The notes under the pieces: generated by a model
Databases searched by the model: none
Seen by the model: the letters and a program-made list of their open reading frames with translations, nothing else
What the model was told of the DNA's origin: nothing
Shown here: in pieces, positions 45,671-52,954 of the stretch
How the letters are laid out: every line of letters begins with the position of its first letter
Numbering within the stretch: the stretch's first letter is position 1
Translations under genes and position numbers: made by a program
Source of the DNA: Nesterenkonia halophila
Lineage (GTDB): Bacteria > Actinomycetota > Actinomycetes > Actinomycetales > Micrococcaceae
Length of the DNA stretch: 64,000 nucleotides
NCBI RefSeq assembly: GCF_009467795.1
Contig: NZ_WIAX01000012.1
Coordinates: forward strand, 186,001 to 250,000
Direction: 5' to 3'

Positions 45671-47557
45671 TCACTCCTCCTCGTCCCAGTCCGGGGTCAG
45701 GTCGCGGGCGACCTGGATGTCGCTGTTGGAGACCCCCGCCGGCACCATCGGCCAGACCATGGAGTCGCGGCTGACCCGGAAGTCGACGACGACGGGCCGG
45801 TCGGTGATCGCCATGGCCTCGGCGATCGTCGCGTCCAGGTCCTCCTCGCGCTCGCAGCGCAGCCCCGCGCAGCCGTAGGCCTCGGCGAGCTTCACGAAGT
45901 CCGGGATCGGCACGACCTGGTCGCCGTGGCGGTCCATCGCCGTGTTCAGGTCGGTGTTGGAGTAGCGCGACTCGTAGAACAGCGTCTGCCACTGCCGCAC
46001 CATGCCCAGCGAGGAGTTGTTGATCACCGCCACCTTGATCGGGATGCCGTTGATCGCGCAGGTGGCCAGCTCCTGGTTGGTCATCTGGAAGCAGCCGTCG
46101 CCGTCGATCGCCCAGACCACACGGTCCGGCTGGCCGACCTGCGCCCCCATCGCGGCGGGCACCGAGTAGCCCATGGTCCCCAGTCCGCCGGAGTTCAGCC
46201 ACTGCCGGGGCCGCTCGAAGCCGATGAACTGCGAGGCCCACATCTGGTGCTGGCCGACGCCGGCGACGTAGACCGCCTCCGGGCCGGCGGCCTCGCCGAT
46301 GCGCCGGATGACCTGCTGCGGGGCGGTCATGCCGTCCTCGGGCTCGGTCCAGCCCAGCGGGTAGGTGGTGCGCATCCGGTCCAGCTGGCGCCACCAGCTC
46401 TCCAGCTCCGGACGGCCCTCACGCTCGAAGACGTCGGTCACCGCCGTGGTCAGCTCGGGGACGATCTCCTTCAGCGAGCCGACGATCGGCACGTCCGCCA
46501 GCCGATTCTTCGAGATCTCGGCCGGGTCGACGTCGGCGTGGATGACCTTCGCGTCCGGGGCGAAGGAGTCCAGCGCCCCGGTGACGCGGTCGTCGAAGCG
46601 GGCGCCGAGGGTGATCAGCAGATCCGCCCGCTGCAGCGCGGCGACGGCGGCCACTGTGCCGTGCATGCCCGGCATCCCCAGGTTCTGCTCGTGCGAGTCG
46701 GGGAAGGCGCCGCGGGCCATCAGCGTCGTCGCCACCGGAGCGCCGGCGGCCTCGGCCAGGGCGCGGAACTCCTCGGAAGCCTCGGCCTTGACGACTCCGC
46801 CGCCGAGGTAGAAGACCGGACGGCGCGCCTGCTGGATGAGCTTGGCGGCCTCGCGGACCTGTTTGGCGTGCCCGCGGGTGACCGGCCGATAGCCGGTCAG
46901 TCCGATCTCGGGCGGCCAGGAGAACGTGGTCTTCGCGGCCTGGGCCGACTTGGTGATGTCCACCAGCACCGGGCCCGGGCGCCCCGAGGAGGCCAGGTGG
47001 AAGGCCTCGGCCATCACCTGCGGGATGGTCTCGGCGTCGGTGACCAGGAAGGAATGCTTGGTGATCGGCGCGGAGATCCCGACGATGTCGGCCTCCTGGA
47101 AGGCATCGGTGCCGATCACTGCGGCGTTGACCTGGCCGGTGATCGCGACCATCGGCACCGAGTCCATATGCGCGTCGGCCAGCGCGGTGACCAGGTTCGT
47201 CGCACCGGGTCCGGAGGTGGCCAGGCAGACGCCGACCTCCCCGGTCACCATGGCGTAGCCCTGCGCGGCGTGGCCGGCGCCCTGTTCGTGGCGGACCAGC
47301 ACGTGATTGATCGTCGACGAGTCCATGAGCGGGTCGTAGGTCGGCAGGATCGCGCCGCCCGGGAGGCCGAACACATCGGTCACTCCGAGCGCCTCGAGGC
47401 TGCGGATGATGGACTCCGAGCCGGTCACCTCCACCGGCTCCACGGACAGGCCGGGGCCGTAGAGGCGATGATCGGCGGTCGTGGTGTGGCTAGGCCGGCT
47501 CCGCTCGGGGCTCGACGCCGGCGGAGCCGCTGGGCTCGTCGCAGCTGTTCTGCTCAT
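45671..47557 (-). CDS. ilvB: Acetolactate synthase large subunit
   Basis: A 628-aa TPP enzyme: pyruvate condensation to acetolactate, first common step of Val/Leu synthesis. After a Ser/Pro-rich N-terminus (1-40): [10 protein letters not shown] near residue 65, [11 protein letters not shown] near 88 (catalytic Glu), T-S-G-P-G-A-T-N near 115, F-Q-E-A-D-I-V-G near 155 (herbicide/FAD region), [15 protein letters not shown] near 490 (TPP/Mg motif). First structural gene of the ilvBNC unit, behind the leader peptide and attenuator at 47634-47812. Confidence 0.97.
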   Translation of the reverse strand: MSRTAATSPAAPPASSPERSRPSHTTTADHRLYGPGLSVEPVEVTGSESIIRSLEALGVTDVFGLPGGAILPTYDPLMDSSTINHVLVRHEQGAGHAAQGYAMVTGEVGVCLATSGPGATNLVTALADAHMDSVPMVAITGQVNAAVIGTDAFQEADIVGISAPITKHSFLVTDAETIPQVMAEAFHLASSGRPGPVLVDITKSAQAAKTTFSWPPEIGLTGYRPVTRGHAKQVREAAKLIQQARRPVFYLGGGVVKAEASEEFRALAEAAGAPVATTLMARGAFPDSHEQNLGMPGMHGTVAAVAALQRADLLITLGARFDDRVTGALDSFAPDAKVIHADVDPAEISKNRLADVPIVGSLKEIVPELTTAVTDVFEREGRPELESWWRQLDRMRTTYPLGWTEPEDGMTAPQQVIRRIGEAAGPEAVYVAGVGQHQMWASQFIGFERPRQWLNSGGLGTMGYSVPAAMGAQVGQPDRVVWAIDGDGCFQMTNQELATCAINGIPIKVAVINNSSLGMVRQWQTLFYESRYSNTDLNTAMDRHGDQVVPIPDFVKLAEAYGCAGLRCEREEDLDATIAEAMAITDRPVVVDFRVSRDSMVWPMVPAGVSNSDIQVARDLTPDWDEEE

Positions 47558-47633
47558 CTGTGTGTTCCTGTATCCGGTCGGCAGGGGCTGCGCCCCCGGA
47601 TGGATGCTGGCAAGTGACCCCGGAGATGAGAAG

Positions 47634-47676
47634 ACCCCGGCGAGGAAGCGTCCCTGCGGGGGCTCTCTGCCGGGGT
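47634..47676 (-). promoter_or_regulatory. Terminator/antiterminator of the ilvB attenuator
   Basis: On the minus strand ACCCCGGC (47669-47676, arm B) pairs with GCCGGGGT (47634-47641, arm C), followed by CTTCTCAT, forming a terminator-like hairpin 77 nt before the ilvB start. Arm B can instead pair with GCCGGGGG (47770-47777, arm A) in the last codons of the leader peptide. A:B and B:C exclude each other, as in amino-acid attenuators. Confidence 0.7.
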
Positions 47677-47712
47677 TTGAGCGTCATGCGTCAGCTCGAG
47701 TGCGACCGTCCG

Positions 47713-47732
47713 CCTGCTCGTCGACGAGCAGG
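47713..47732 (-). other. Pause-type hairpin in the ilvB leader
   Basis: CCTGCTCGTCGACGAGCAGG, a 20-nt perfect palindrome between arms A and B of the attenuator. It may pause RNA polymerase. Confidence 0.6.
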
Positions 47733-47761
47733 ATTCGGGCCGCCCTGAGGAACGTGGATCG

Positions 47762-47812
47762 TCACGCTTCCCCCGGCGGGAGGACGGGAGCTACTCGTAG
47801 CATCTGGCGCAT
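47762..47812 (-). CDS. ilvB leader peptide (16 aa)
   Basis: ATG at 47812 to TGA at 47762 encodes MRQMLRVAPVLPPGEA. It carries four branched-chain codons: CTA (Leu5), GTA (Val7), GTC (Val10), CTC (Leu11). CTA and GTA are very rare in this GC-rich genome. The end of the ORF overlaps arm A of the attenuator. It is too short for standard gene calls. No other function is likely: stalling of a ribosome at these codons would favour antitermination upstream of ilvBNC. It is leaderless by position of the promoter. Confidence 0.72.
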   Translation of the reverse strand: MRQMLRVAPVLPPGEA

Positions 47813-47848
47813 GCCCCCAATGCTTCCCCGACGAGAGGGGCGAGTCAA
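47813..47848 (-). promoter_or_regulatory. Promoter of the ilvB leader
   Basis: TTGACT (-35, minus strand, 47843-47848), 17-nt spacer, AAGCAT (-10, 47820-47825), then 7 nt to the leader-peptide ATG at 47812. It is the best -35 in the window. Confidence 0.7.
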
Positions 47849-47861
47849 CAGGCGACTCACC

Positions 47862-47880
47862 CGTCTCACCATCTGGACTG
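47862..47880. promoter_or_regulatory. IclR-type operator upstream of the ilvB leader (site C)
   Basis: CGTCTCACCATCTGGACTG: TCTCA and the CCATC spacer equal those at leuB; the right half (TGGAC) is degenerate. TCTCA starts 52 bp upstream of the predicted start (47812), exactly as at leuB, and just upstream of the -35. Confidence 0.65.
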
Positions 47881-47900
47881 CCCGTCGGGCCGCCCCGCGA

Positions 47901-47924
47901 GCGCGGCGCCTCCGGGCGCCGCGC
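47901..47924 (-). terminator. Terminator of ilvD
   Basis: GCGCGGCGCC-TCCG-GGCGCCGCGC, a perfect 10-bp stem and tetraloop, 37 nt after ilvD. The rest of the 403-bp gap 47558-47960 is the ilvB leader described separately. Confidence 0.8.
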
Positions 47925-47960
47925 CCCGACCGGAGGGCCGGGCGCGGACGGCGCGGAGGA

Positions 47961-49733
47961 TCAGCCGCAGTAGGCTCCTTCGGCCGCCGAGCGGACCAGC
48001 TTGGCGTACTTGCCCAGCACCCCGGTGGTCGTCGTCGGGTCCAGCGGCTCCCATCCCTCGGCCCGGCGCGAGAGGTCCTGCGCGTCGACCAGCAGGTCGA
48101 TGGTGCGCGAGGCGATGTCCACCCGGATCCGGTCGCCGTCGGCGATATGGGCGATGGGGCCGCCGTCGACCGCCTCCGGCGCGATGTGGCCGATGCACAG
48201 CCCGGTGGTGCCGCCGGAGAACCGGCCGTCGGTGATCAGCAGCACGTCCTTGCCCAGGCCCGCGCCCTTGATCGCGCCGGTGATCGCCAGCATCTCGCGC
48301 ATGCCGGGCCCGCCCTTGGGCCCCTCGTAGCGGATGACGACGACGTCGCCGGCGGTGATGCTGCCGGCGGACAGCGCATCCAGCGCGGCCTGCTCGCGCT
48401 CGAAGACCCGCGCAGTGCCTTCGAAGACCTCGGCGTCGAAGCCCGCCGACTTCACGACCGCACCCTCCGGCGCGAGCGAGCCGCGCAGCACCGCGATGCC
48501 GCCGTTGTGGTGCATCGGGTCCTGCAGCGACCGGATGATCGAGCCGTCGAGGTCCGGCGGATCGATCTCGGCCAGGTTCTCGGCGACGGTGCGGCCGGTG
48601 ACGGTCAGTGCGTCGCCGTGCAGCAGTCCGGCGTCGAGCAGCGCCCGCATGACCACCGGCACGCCGCCGACGCGGTCGACGTCGGCCATCACGTACTGGC
48701 CGAAGGGCTTGAGGTCGCCCAGGTGCGGGATCCGGTCGCCGATCCGGTTGAAGTCCTCCAGCGCGAGGTCGACCCCGGCCTCACGGGCGATGGCCAGCAG
48801 GTGCAGCACCGCGTTGGTGGATCCGCCGAAGGCCATCGTGACCGCGATGGCGTTCTCGAAGGCCTGCTTGGTGAGGATGTCGCGGGTGGTGATCCCCCGC
48901 CGGAGCAGCTCGACGACGGCCTCGCCGGCGCGGTGGGCGAAGACGTCGCGGCGCCGGTCCGCCGATGGCGGAGCGGCCGAGCCGGGCAGCGAGAGCCCGA
49001 GGGCCTCGCCGATGGCGGCCATCGTGTTGGCGGTGTACATGCCGCCGCAGGCCCCCTCGCCGGGGCAGATGGCGCGCTCGATGACCCCGAGGTCCTCCTC
49101 GCTGATGGTCCCGCGGGCGCAGGCCCCGACACCCTCGAAGGCGTCGATGAGGGTGACCTCCTTCTCGCTGCCGTCGGAGAACCGCGCGGTGCCCGGCATG
49201 ATGGAGCCGGCGTAGAGGAAGACGCTGGAGAGGTCCAGGCGCGCCGCGGCCATCATCATCCCGGGCAGCGACTTGTCGCAGCCGGCCAGCAGGATGGAGC
49301 CGTCCAGTCGCTCGGCCTCCATGACCGTCTCCACGGAGTCGGCGATGACCTCGCGGGAGACCAGCGAGTAGTGCATCCCCTCATGCCCCATGGAGATCCC
49401 GTCGGAGACCGAGATCGTGCCGAACTCCAGCGGGTAGCCACCGCCGGCGTGCACACCCTCCTTGGAGGCGCGGGCCAGCCGGTCCAGCGAGAGGTTGCAC
49501 GGAGTGATCTCGTTCCACGAGCTCGCGATGCCGATCTGCGCCTTGCCGAAGTCCTGGTCGCCCATCCCGACCGCACGGAGCATGCCGCGGGACGGCGCGC
49601 TGGTGTAGCCGTCGGTGACCTGCCAGCTGCGCGGCTTCTCCGGGACGCTCGGACCGGTGACCGGCGTCGGCGGGGTGTGGGGCGCCTCCTCGGCGGCGCC
49701 CCGTGCGGGGTCCTCTGGGGTGCTGTGTGCCAT
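47961..49733 (-). CDS. ilvD: Dihydroxy-acid dehydratase
   Basis: A 590-aa Fe-S dehydratase of Val/Ile synthesis. T-P-C-N-L-S near residue 79, [10 protein letters not shown] near 148 and [12 protein letters not shown] near 220 supply cluster and active-site residues; T-D-G-R-F-S-G-G-T near 510 is near the C-terminus. N-terminal ~35 residues are Pro/Glu-rich. ATG at 49733 sits 6 nt behind a TAGAAT element. It may also be read from an upstream promoter with a long structured leader. Confidence 0.97.
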   Translation of the reverse strand: MAHSTPEDPARGAAEEAPHTPPTPVTGPSVPEKPRSWQVTDGYTSAPSRGMLRAVGMGDQDFGKAQIGIASSWNEITPCNLSLDRLARASKEGVHAGGGYPLEFGTISVSDGISMGHEGMHYSLVSREVIADSVETVMEAERLDGSILLAGCDKSLPGMMMAAARLDLSSVFLYAGSIMPGTARFSDGSEKEVTLIDAFEGVGACARGTISEEDLGVIERAICPGEGACGGMYTANTMAAIGEALGLSLPGSAAPPSADRRRDVFAHRAGEAVVELLRRGITTRDILTKQAFENAIAVTMAFGGSTNAVLHLLAIAREAGVDLALEDFNRIGDRIPHLGDLKPFGQYVMADVDRVGGVPVVMRALLDAGLLHGDALTVTGRTVAENLAEIDPPDLDGSIIRSLQDPMHHNGGIAVLRGSLAPEGAVVKSAGFDAEVFEGTARVFEREQAALDALSAGSITAGDVVVIRYEGPKGGPGMREMLAITGAIKGAGLGKDVLLITDGRFSGGTTGLCIGHIAPEAVDGGPIAHIADGDRIRVDIASRTIDLLVDAQDLSRRAEGWEPLDPTTTTGVLGKYAKLVRSAAEGAYCG

Positions 49734-49745
49734 GGTGCGATTCTA
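49734..49745 (-). promoter_or_regulatory. Leaderless promoter P2 of ilvD
   Basis: TAGAAT (minus strand, 49740-49745), 6 nt, then ATG at 49733; the best -10 match in the window. Confidence 0.6.
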
Positions 49746-49769
49746 TGCCCTGGTCGGCGCGGAACGACG

Positions 49770-49849
49770 ACAGCCCCGCCGCCGTCTCAGCATGCAGGAC
49801 GCTCCGGAGAGCGTCGCAGCACAGTGCTGCGGGACGACGACGGGGCTGT
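49770..49849 (-). other. Structured three-way-junction element upstream of ilvD
   Basis: A 17-bp basal stem joins 49770-49786 with 49833-49849. Two positions are mismatched on the plus strand but are G-U pairs if the minus strand is RNA. Inside are two perfect hairpins: GACGCTC-CGGA-GAGCGTC (49798-49815) and GCAGCAC-A-GTGCTGC (49816-49830). The 11-nt linker contains GCATGC. The role is unknown; it would lie in the leader of a transcript from P1. Confidence 0.65.
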
Positions 49850-49975
49850 TCCTCCCCTCGACGGCGGCGGCCCGCTCCGAGGGGCGACCTCGAGCGACCT
49901 GAGGCCCCGCCGCATCCGACGCGCCGCACCACCAGCGCCCCGGCATCCGTCGGCCGGGTGGACCGGCCACGACTC

Positions 49976-49990
49976 CCTCACACTGTGAGG
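49976..49990. promoter_or_regulatory. Palindrome upstream of ilvD, possible operator
   Basis: CCTCACACTGTGAGG, 7-bp arms around one base, about 10-25 bp downstream of the P1 start point. The binding protein is unknown. Confidence 0.35.
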
Positions 49991-50007
49991 TGAGTCGCTT
50001 TAACGTG

Positions 50008-50036
50008 ACATTACCGGGTCGAGGGATCGATCACAA
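50008..50036 (-). promoter_or_regulatory. Candidate promoter P1 upstream of ilvD
   Basis: Minus strand TTGTGA (50031-50036), 17-nt spacer, TAATGT (50008-50013). It would give a leader of about 265 nt before ilvD, including the 80-nt fold. In the rest of 49734-50147 (414 bp) I see no gene. Confidence 0.45.
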
Positions 50037-50134
50037 GAGCGGCGGCCGAGAGATGACATGGTCCGGTGCTGCGACGTCCCGGACGGCGGCCGAGCGGGAC
50101 GCCGCGCCGCCGGGCCCGTATCCGGGCATCCCGC

Positions 50135-50147
50135 TACAGTGGACGCC
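50135..50147 (+). promoter_or_regulatory. Leaderless promoter of the CHY zinc-finger gene
   Basis: TACAGT at 50135-50140, 7 nt, ATG at 50148. Confidence 0.55.
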
Positions 50148-50543
50148 ATGGCCCGAGCCGACTCCCGCACCGATCCGCCGCGCGGCCGGCAGGCCGATCC
50201 GCACGATGCGGACCGGCGACCTGCCGTGGTCGGCGCCGTCGTCGATGCGCAGACGCGCTGCGCGCACTATGCCGGCGCGCTGGACGTGGTGGCGATCCGC
50301 TTCCGCTGCTGCGACCGGTGGTACCCCTGCCTGCACTGCCACGACGCGGCCGAGGAGCACGCGCCCGTCCCCTGGCCCCGCGCCGAGCACGACGCGGCGG
50401 CGCTGCTCTGCGGCGTCTGCGGTGCGCGGCTGACGATCCGCGCCTATCTCGCGGCCGACGCCGTGCGGCCGGCCTGCCCGGCCTGCGGTGCGGCCTTCAA
50501 TCCCGGGTGCCGGAAGCACCACCCGGCGTACTTCGAGAGCTGA
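50148..50543 (+). CDS. CHY zinc-finger protein
   Basis: A 131-aa protein. After ~30 polar residues comes the CHY zinc-finger pattern: T-R-C-A-H-Y...L-D-V-V-A-I-R-F-R-C-C-D-R-W-Y-P-C-L-H-C-H-D, then H-A-P-V-P-W, L-C-G-V-C-G-A-R-L-T-I-R-A-Y-L, C-P-A-C-G-A-A-F-N-P-G-C-R-K-H-H. About nine Cys and six His can bind three zinc ions. In eukaryotes the fold occurs in CHY E3 ligases and Hot13; bacterial single-domain forms have no firm role (oxidative or metal stress suggested). The ATG at 50148 is used rather than an upstream in-frame start at 50058, which lies before the -10. Confidence 0.88.
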   Translation: MARADSRTDPPRGRQADPHDADRRPAVVGAVVDAQTRCAHYAGALDVVAIRFRCCDRWYPCLHCHDAAEEHAPVPWPRAEHDAAALLCGVCGARLTIRAYLAADAVRPACPACGAAFNPGCRKHHPAYFES

Positions 50544-50552
50544 GCCGCTCCC

Positions 50553-50569
50553 CCGCCCGCGGAGGGCGG
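50553..50569. terminator. Hairpin between the CHY and regulator genes
   Basis: CCGCCC-GCGGA-GGGCGG between convergent genes; short but well placed. Confidence 0.45.
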
Positions 50570-50582
50570 AGTGACGGAGGAC

Positions 50583-51218
50583 TCAGTCCATCTGGTCGAC
50601 GACGGTCTCGGCGACCTCGCGCATGCTCAGCCGGCGGTCCATCGAGGTCTTCTGGATCCAGCGGAAGGCCTCCGGCTCGCTGAGCCCCATCTTGGTGGTC
50701 AGCAGCGACTTCGCCCGGTCGACCAGCTTGCGGGTCTCGAACTTGTCGTTGAGCGAGGCGACCTCCTGCTCCAGGGCACGGATCTCGTCGAAGCGCGCGA
50801 CGGCGACCTCGATGGCCGGGATGAGGTCGTTCTCGGTGAAGGGCTTGACCACGTAGGCCATCGCCCCGGCCTCGCGGGCGCTCTCGACGAGATCCCGCTG
50901 GGAGAAGGCGGTGAGCATGACCACCGGAGCGATCTGCTCCTCGGCGATCGTCGTCGCGGCGGTGATGCCGTCCATCACCGGCATCTTCACGTCCATGACC
51001 ACCAGCTCCGGATCGTGCTCGCGGGCCAGCTCGACGGCCTGCTCGCCGTCGTCGGCCTGCGCGACGACCTCGTACCCCGCTCCGTCGAGGATCTCGACGA
51101 TGTCCAGACGGATGAGCGTCTCATCCTCGGCGACGAGCACGCGGCGCTTGCCGGCCCCGCCGTCGGACGCTGCGTCGGATGCGGCCTCGGCTGATGCGGA
51201 GTTCTGCTCTTCGGTCAC
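50583..51218 (-). CDS. pdtaR: ANTAR-domain response regulator (PdtaR-like)
   Basis: A 211-aa protein: an N-terminal receiver domain (about 25-140) with V-L-V-A-E-D-E-T-L-I-R near 32, V-V-M-D-V-K-M-P-V-M-D-G near 75 (phospho-Asp) and V-V-K-P-F near 125; then a C-terminal ANTAR RNA-binding domain (about 150-208, K-S-L-L-T-T-K-M-G-L-S-E-P-E-A-F-R-W-I-Q). PdtaR with PdtaS controls antitermination in actinobacteria, e.g. Rv1626. The kinase gene is not here. GTG at 51218 with AAGGAG 5 nt upstream is chosen. Confidence 0.94.
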   Translation of the reverse strand: MTEEQNSASAEAASDAASDGGAGKRRVLVAEDETLIRLDIVEILDGAGYEVVAQADDGEQAVELAREHDPELVVMDVKMPVMDGITAATTIAEEQIAPVVMLTAFSQRDLVESAREAGAMAYVVKPFTENDLIPAIEVAVARFDEIRALEQEVASLNDKFETRKLVDRAKSLLTTKMGLSEPEAFRWIQKTSMDRRLSMREVAETVVDQMD

Positions 51219-51291
51219 CGTTCTCCTTCGGATGGGGCTCATCTGCTGGTGCGAGGCCGCCCATGCCGCCGATCCCGGCGGCGCGGCCGAA

Positions 51292-51322
51292 TTGTCCACC
51301 CCAGCGTATCGCCCGGTATGCT
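51292..51322. promoter_or_regulatory. Divergent promoter region (pdtaR / tRNA-Leu)
   Basis: Minus strand TACGCT (51303-51308) may serve pdtaR. Plus strand TTGTCC (51292-51297) and TATGCT (51317-51322, 19-nt spacer) may serve tRNA-Leu, 97 nt downstream. The two overlap. Confidence 0.35.
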
Positions 51323-51418
51323 GATCAGGCACCTCGAGTCCGCCGGCCACGCCGGCACGCCTGTCGACGACGTCGCCGCCTCCGGCGGCCCCTGGCGCCC
51401 GGACTCGAGCGGCCACCA

Positions 51419-51499
51419 GCCCGAATGGCGGAATCGGTAGACGCGCCGCACTCAAAATGCGGTACCACTGGTGTGCGGGTTCGAGTCCCGCTTCGGGCA
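51419..51499 (+). tRNA. tRNA-Leu (CAA anticodon)
   Basis: An 81-nt class II tRNA: acceptor GCCCGAA/TTCGGGC with discriminator A, D arm with G-G-T-A-G-A-C-G-C-G, anticodon arm CCGCA-CTCAAAA-TGCGG (CAA), a variable arm TACCACTGGTG and T arm GCGGG-TTCGAGT-CCCGC. Confidence 0.96.
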
Positions 51500-51506
51500 C
51501 CTGGGT

Positions 51507-51522
51507 GATGTCGCGGGACATC
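51507..51522 (+). terminator. Weak hairpin after tRNA-Leu
   Basis: GATGTC-GCGG-GACATC, 8 nt after the tRNA; only 6 bp. In the rest of 51523-51710 I see no gene. Confidence 0.4.
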
Positions 51523-51710
51523 GTGGACCGAGGTCCCGGCACGCGCTCGGCATGCGGCCGCCGTGCTGCCTGTCCGCCCCACCGTGCTGGAGGCACACCT
51601 GGTGTGTCGGGAATCGGCCCCGGACGCCGTCTGCGTGACGCATCTCGTGTGCGACGGCTCGGCCGCGTCGTGCCGACGGACACCGGGAGGCGCCCTGCAC
51701 GGAGAGAGTG

Positions 51711-52010
51711 TCACGACGAGGTCCGCCGCTCCCCCACCTCGCGACTCACCGCCTCCACGACGTCCATCCAGTCGCGCCGATCGCGATGCTCGCCCCGGAG
51801 GTACCACCCGGGGCGATGGTGTTCGCAGTCCTCCACCCAGAGGCACAATCGACTGAGGATCTCGCTCACATGATCCTCGTCGATGTACCCGCAGTAGGCC
51901 CACGCCTCGAGGATCGGCACGAGCTCGCTCGGGCGCAGCATCTCGTCCTCCGACGGCGTGCAATCGAGCCGCGCCGCGAGCTCCCGCCGCTCCGTCTGAT
52001 AATCCGCCAT
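51711..52010 (-). CDS. Small hypothetical protein, unrecognised
   Basis: A 99-aa acidic, Cys-containing protein that I do not recognise. It has a helical N-terminus (Y-Q-T-E-R-R-E-L-A-A-R-L), a helix pair (P-S-E-L-V-P-I-L-E-A-W-A-Y-C-G-Y-I then H-V-S-E-I-L-S-R-L-C-L-W-V-E-D-C-E) and an aromatic W-Y-L-R-G-E-H-R-D-R-R-D-W-M-D-V-V. Start ATG 52010 has GAGGGGG 5 nt upstream. It uses more A/T codons than its neighbours and is next to tRNA-Leu, so it could be a later arrival. The longer open frame upstream lacks homology. Confidence 0.6.
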   Translation of the reverse strand: MADYQTERRELAARLDCTPSEDEMLRPSELVPILEAWAYCGYIDEDHVSEILSRLCLWVEDCEHHRPGWYLRGEHRDRRDWMDVVEAVSREVGERRTSS

Positions 52011-52081
52011 GGCGACCCCCTCGTCACCCGCGCCCCTCACCCCATGCGCGGCGATCCGGACACATGAGTCCGGGGACGTCG

Positions 52082-52087
52082 ACCATA
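52082..52087 (-). promoter_or_regulatory. Candidate -10 of the 99-aa gene
   Basis: TATGGT on the minus strand, flanked by short inverted repeats (CCGGAC-N6-GTCCGG at about 52057-52074 and GTCGA-N5-TCGAC overlapping it). Confidence 0.35.
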
Positions 52088-52180
52088 TCGACTGCGCCCG
52101 GCCGGGCACCAGGGTCTCCCGGCCGGCCGGGGCGGCGGAGGAGGCCCGACGATGAAGTGGCCTGACGACGAGGTCCGCTC

Positions 52181-52194
52181 TAGACTCGAGCACC
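52181..52194 (+). promoter_or_regulatory. Leaderless promoter of the PAP2-like gene
   Basis: TAGACT at 52181-52186, 8 nt, GTG at 52195. Confidence 0.5.
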
Positions 52195-52833
52195 GTGCCC
52201 TCCGCCGCAGCCCGACTCACCCCCGGACCGCGCCGTGCCGCGCGGCGACGAGCCGCCCACCTCCTCTCGGAGGCGCTCAGCCCCTTCATCCTGGTGACGC
52301 TCGTGCTGGTCTGGGTGGCGCTGCTCACCGACCCCCGCTGGTGGTGGGCCGCCCTGTTCTCGGCCGTCTTCTTCGCGGGAATTCCCTGGCTGGCATCGCG
52401 CGCGATGGTCCGCCGCGGGCTGGCCACCGATCCGTTCATCCGGCACCGACGCCAACGGCACCTGTTCTACGGGATCGCGCTGGCGTCGATGCTGCTCGGC
52501 GCCGCATCCCTGCTGCTGGTGCCCACCAGCGAGGCCGTGCGCTGGTCCGGCGTCCTCGGCGTCGGGACTCAGCTGACGGCGTTGATCATCAATACCAGGC
52601 TCAAGATCAGCATCCATGCGCTGACCGCCGCTCTGGCCGCCGTCATCGTGCCCGCCGGCCTCGACCATCCGGTCTGGTGGGTCGTCGGCATGCTGGTCTG
52701 GGCGGCCGCGTCCTGGTCGCGCCTGGAGCTGCGACGCCATACGGGCCTCGACATCGTTCTCGGCTCACTGCTCGGCGCCTCAGTGGGTGCAGCCCTGCTG
52801 GCCATCCTCGGCGGACTGCCCACGATGGGCTGA
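52195..52833 (+). CDS. PAP2-like membrane protein (phosphatase superfamily)
   Basis: A 212-aa membrane protein with about five or six hydrophobic helices. Near the C-terminus S-R-L-E-L-R-R-H-T-G-L-D-I-V-L-G matches the PAP2 motif 3 (S-R-x5-H-x3-D). Motif 2, normally P-S-G-H, reads K-I-S-I-H here, and motif 1 is unclear; catalytic activity is therefore uncertain. It may act on lipid phosphates at the membrane. It is convergent with pyk. Confidence 0.72.
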   Translation: MPSAAARLTPGPRRAARRRAAHLLSEALSPFILVTLVLVWVALLTDPRWWWAALFSAVFFAGIPWLASRAMVRRGLATDPFIRHRRQRHLFYGIALASMLLGAASLLLVPTSEAVRWSGVLGVGTQLTALIINTRLKISIHALTAALAAVIVPAGLDHPVWWVVGMLVWAAASWSRLELRRHTGLDIVLGSLLGASVGAALLAILGGLPTMG

Positions 52834-52881
52834 CGCGCGGGGTCCGCGACGGCGCACGCCGTGACCGGCCGCCCCGGACAC

Positions 52882-52928
52882 GACGACGCCCCCGCGACCC
52901 GGCGAGGTCGCGAGGGCGGGGCGTCGTC
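52882..52928. terminator. Bidirectional terminator between the PAP2-like gene and pyk
   Basis: GACGACGCCCC (52882-52892) pairs with 52918-52928; above a bulge GCGACC (52894-52899) pairs with GGTCGC (52906-52911). Confidence 0.75.
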
Positions 52929-52954
52929 CCGGCGTCCCGGGCAGGATCAGCCGC

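Noticed and set aside
49976-49990. CCTCACACTGTGAGG as a CRP-type site
   Set aside because: The order is TCACA then TGTGA with one base between, the reverse of the CRP half-site order (TGTGA-N6-TCACA); kept only as an unassigned palindrome.
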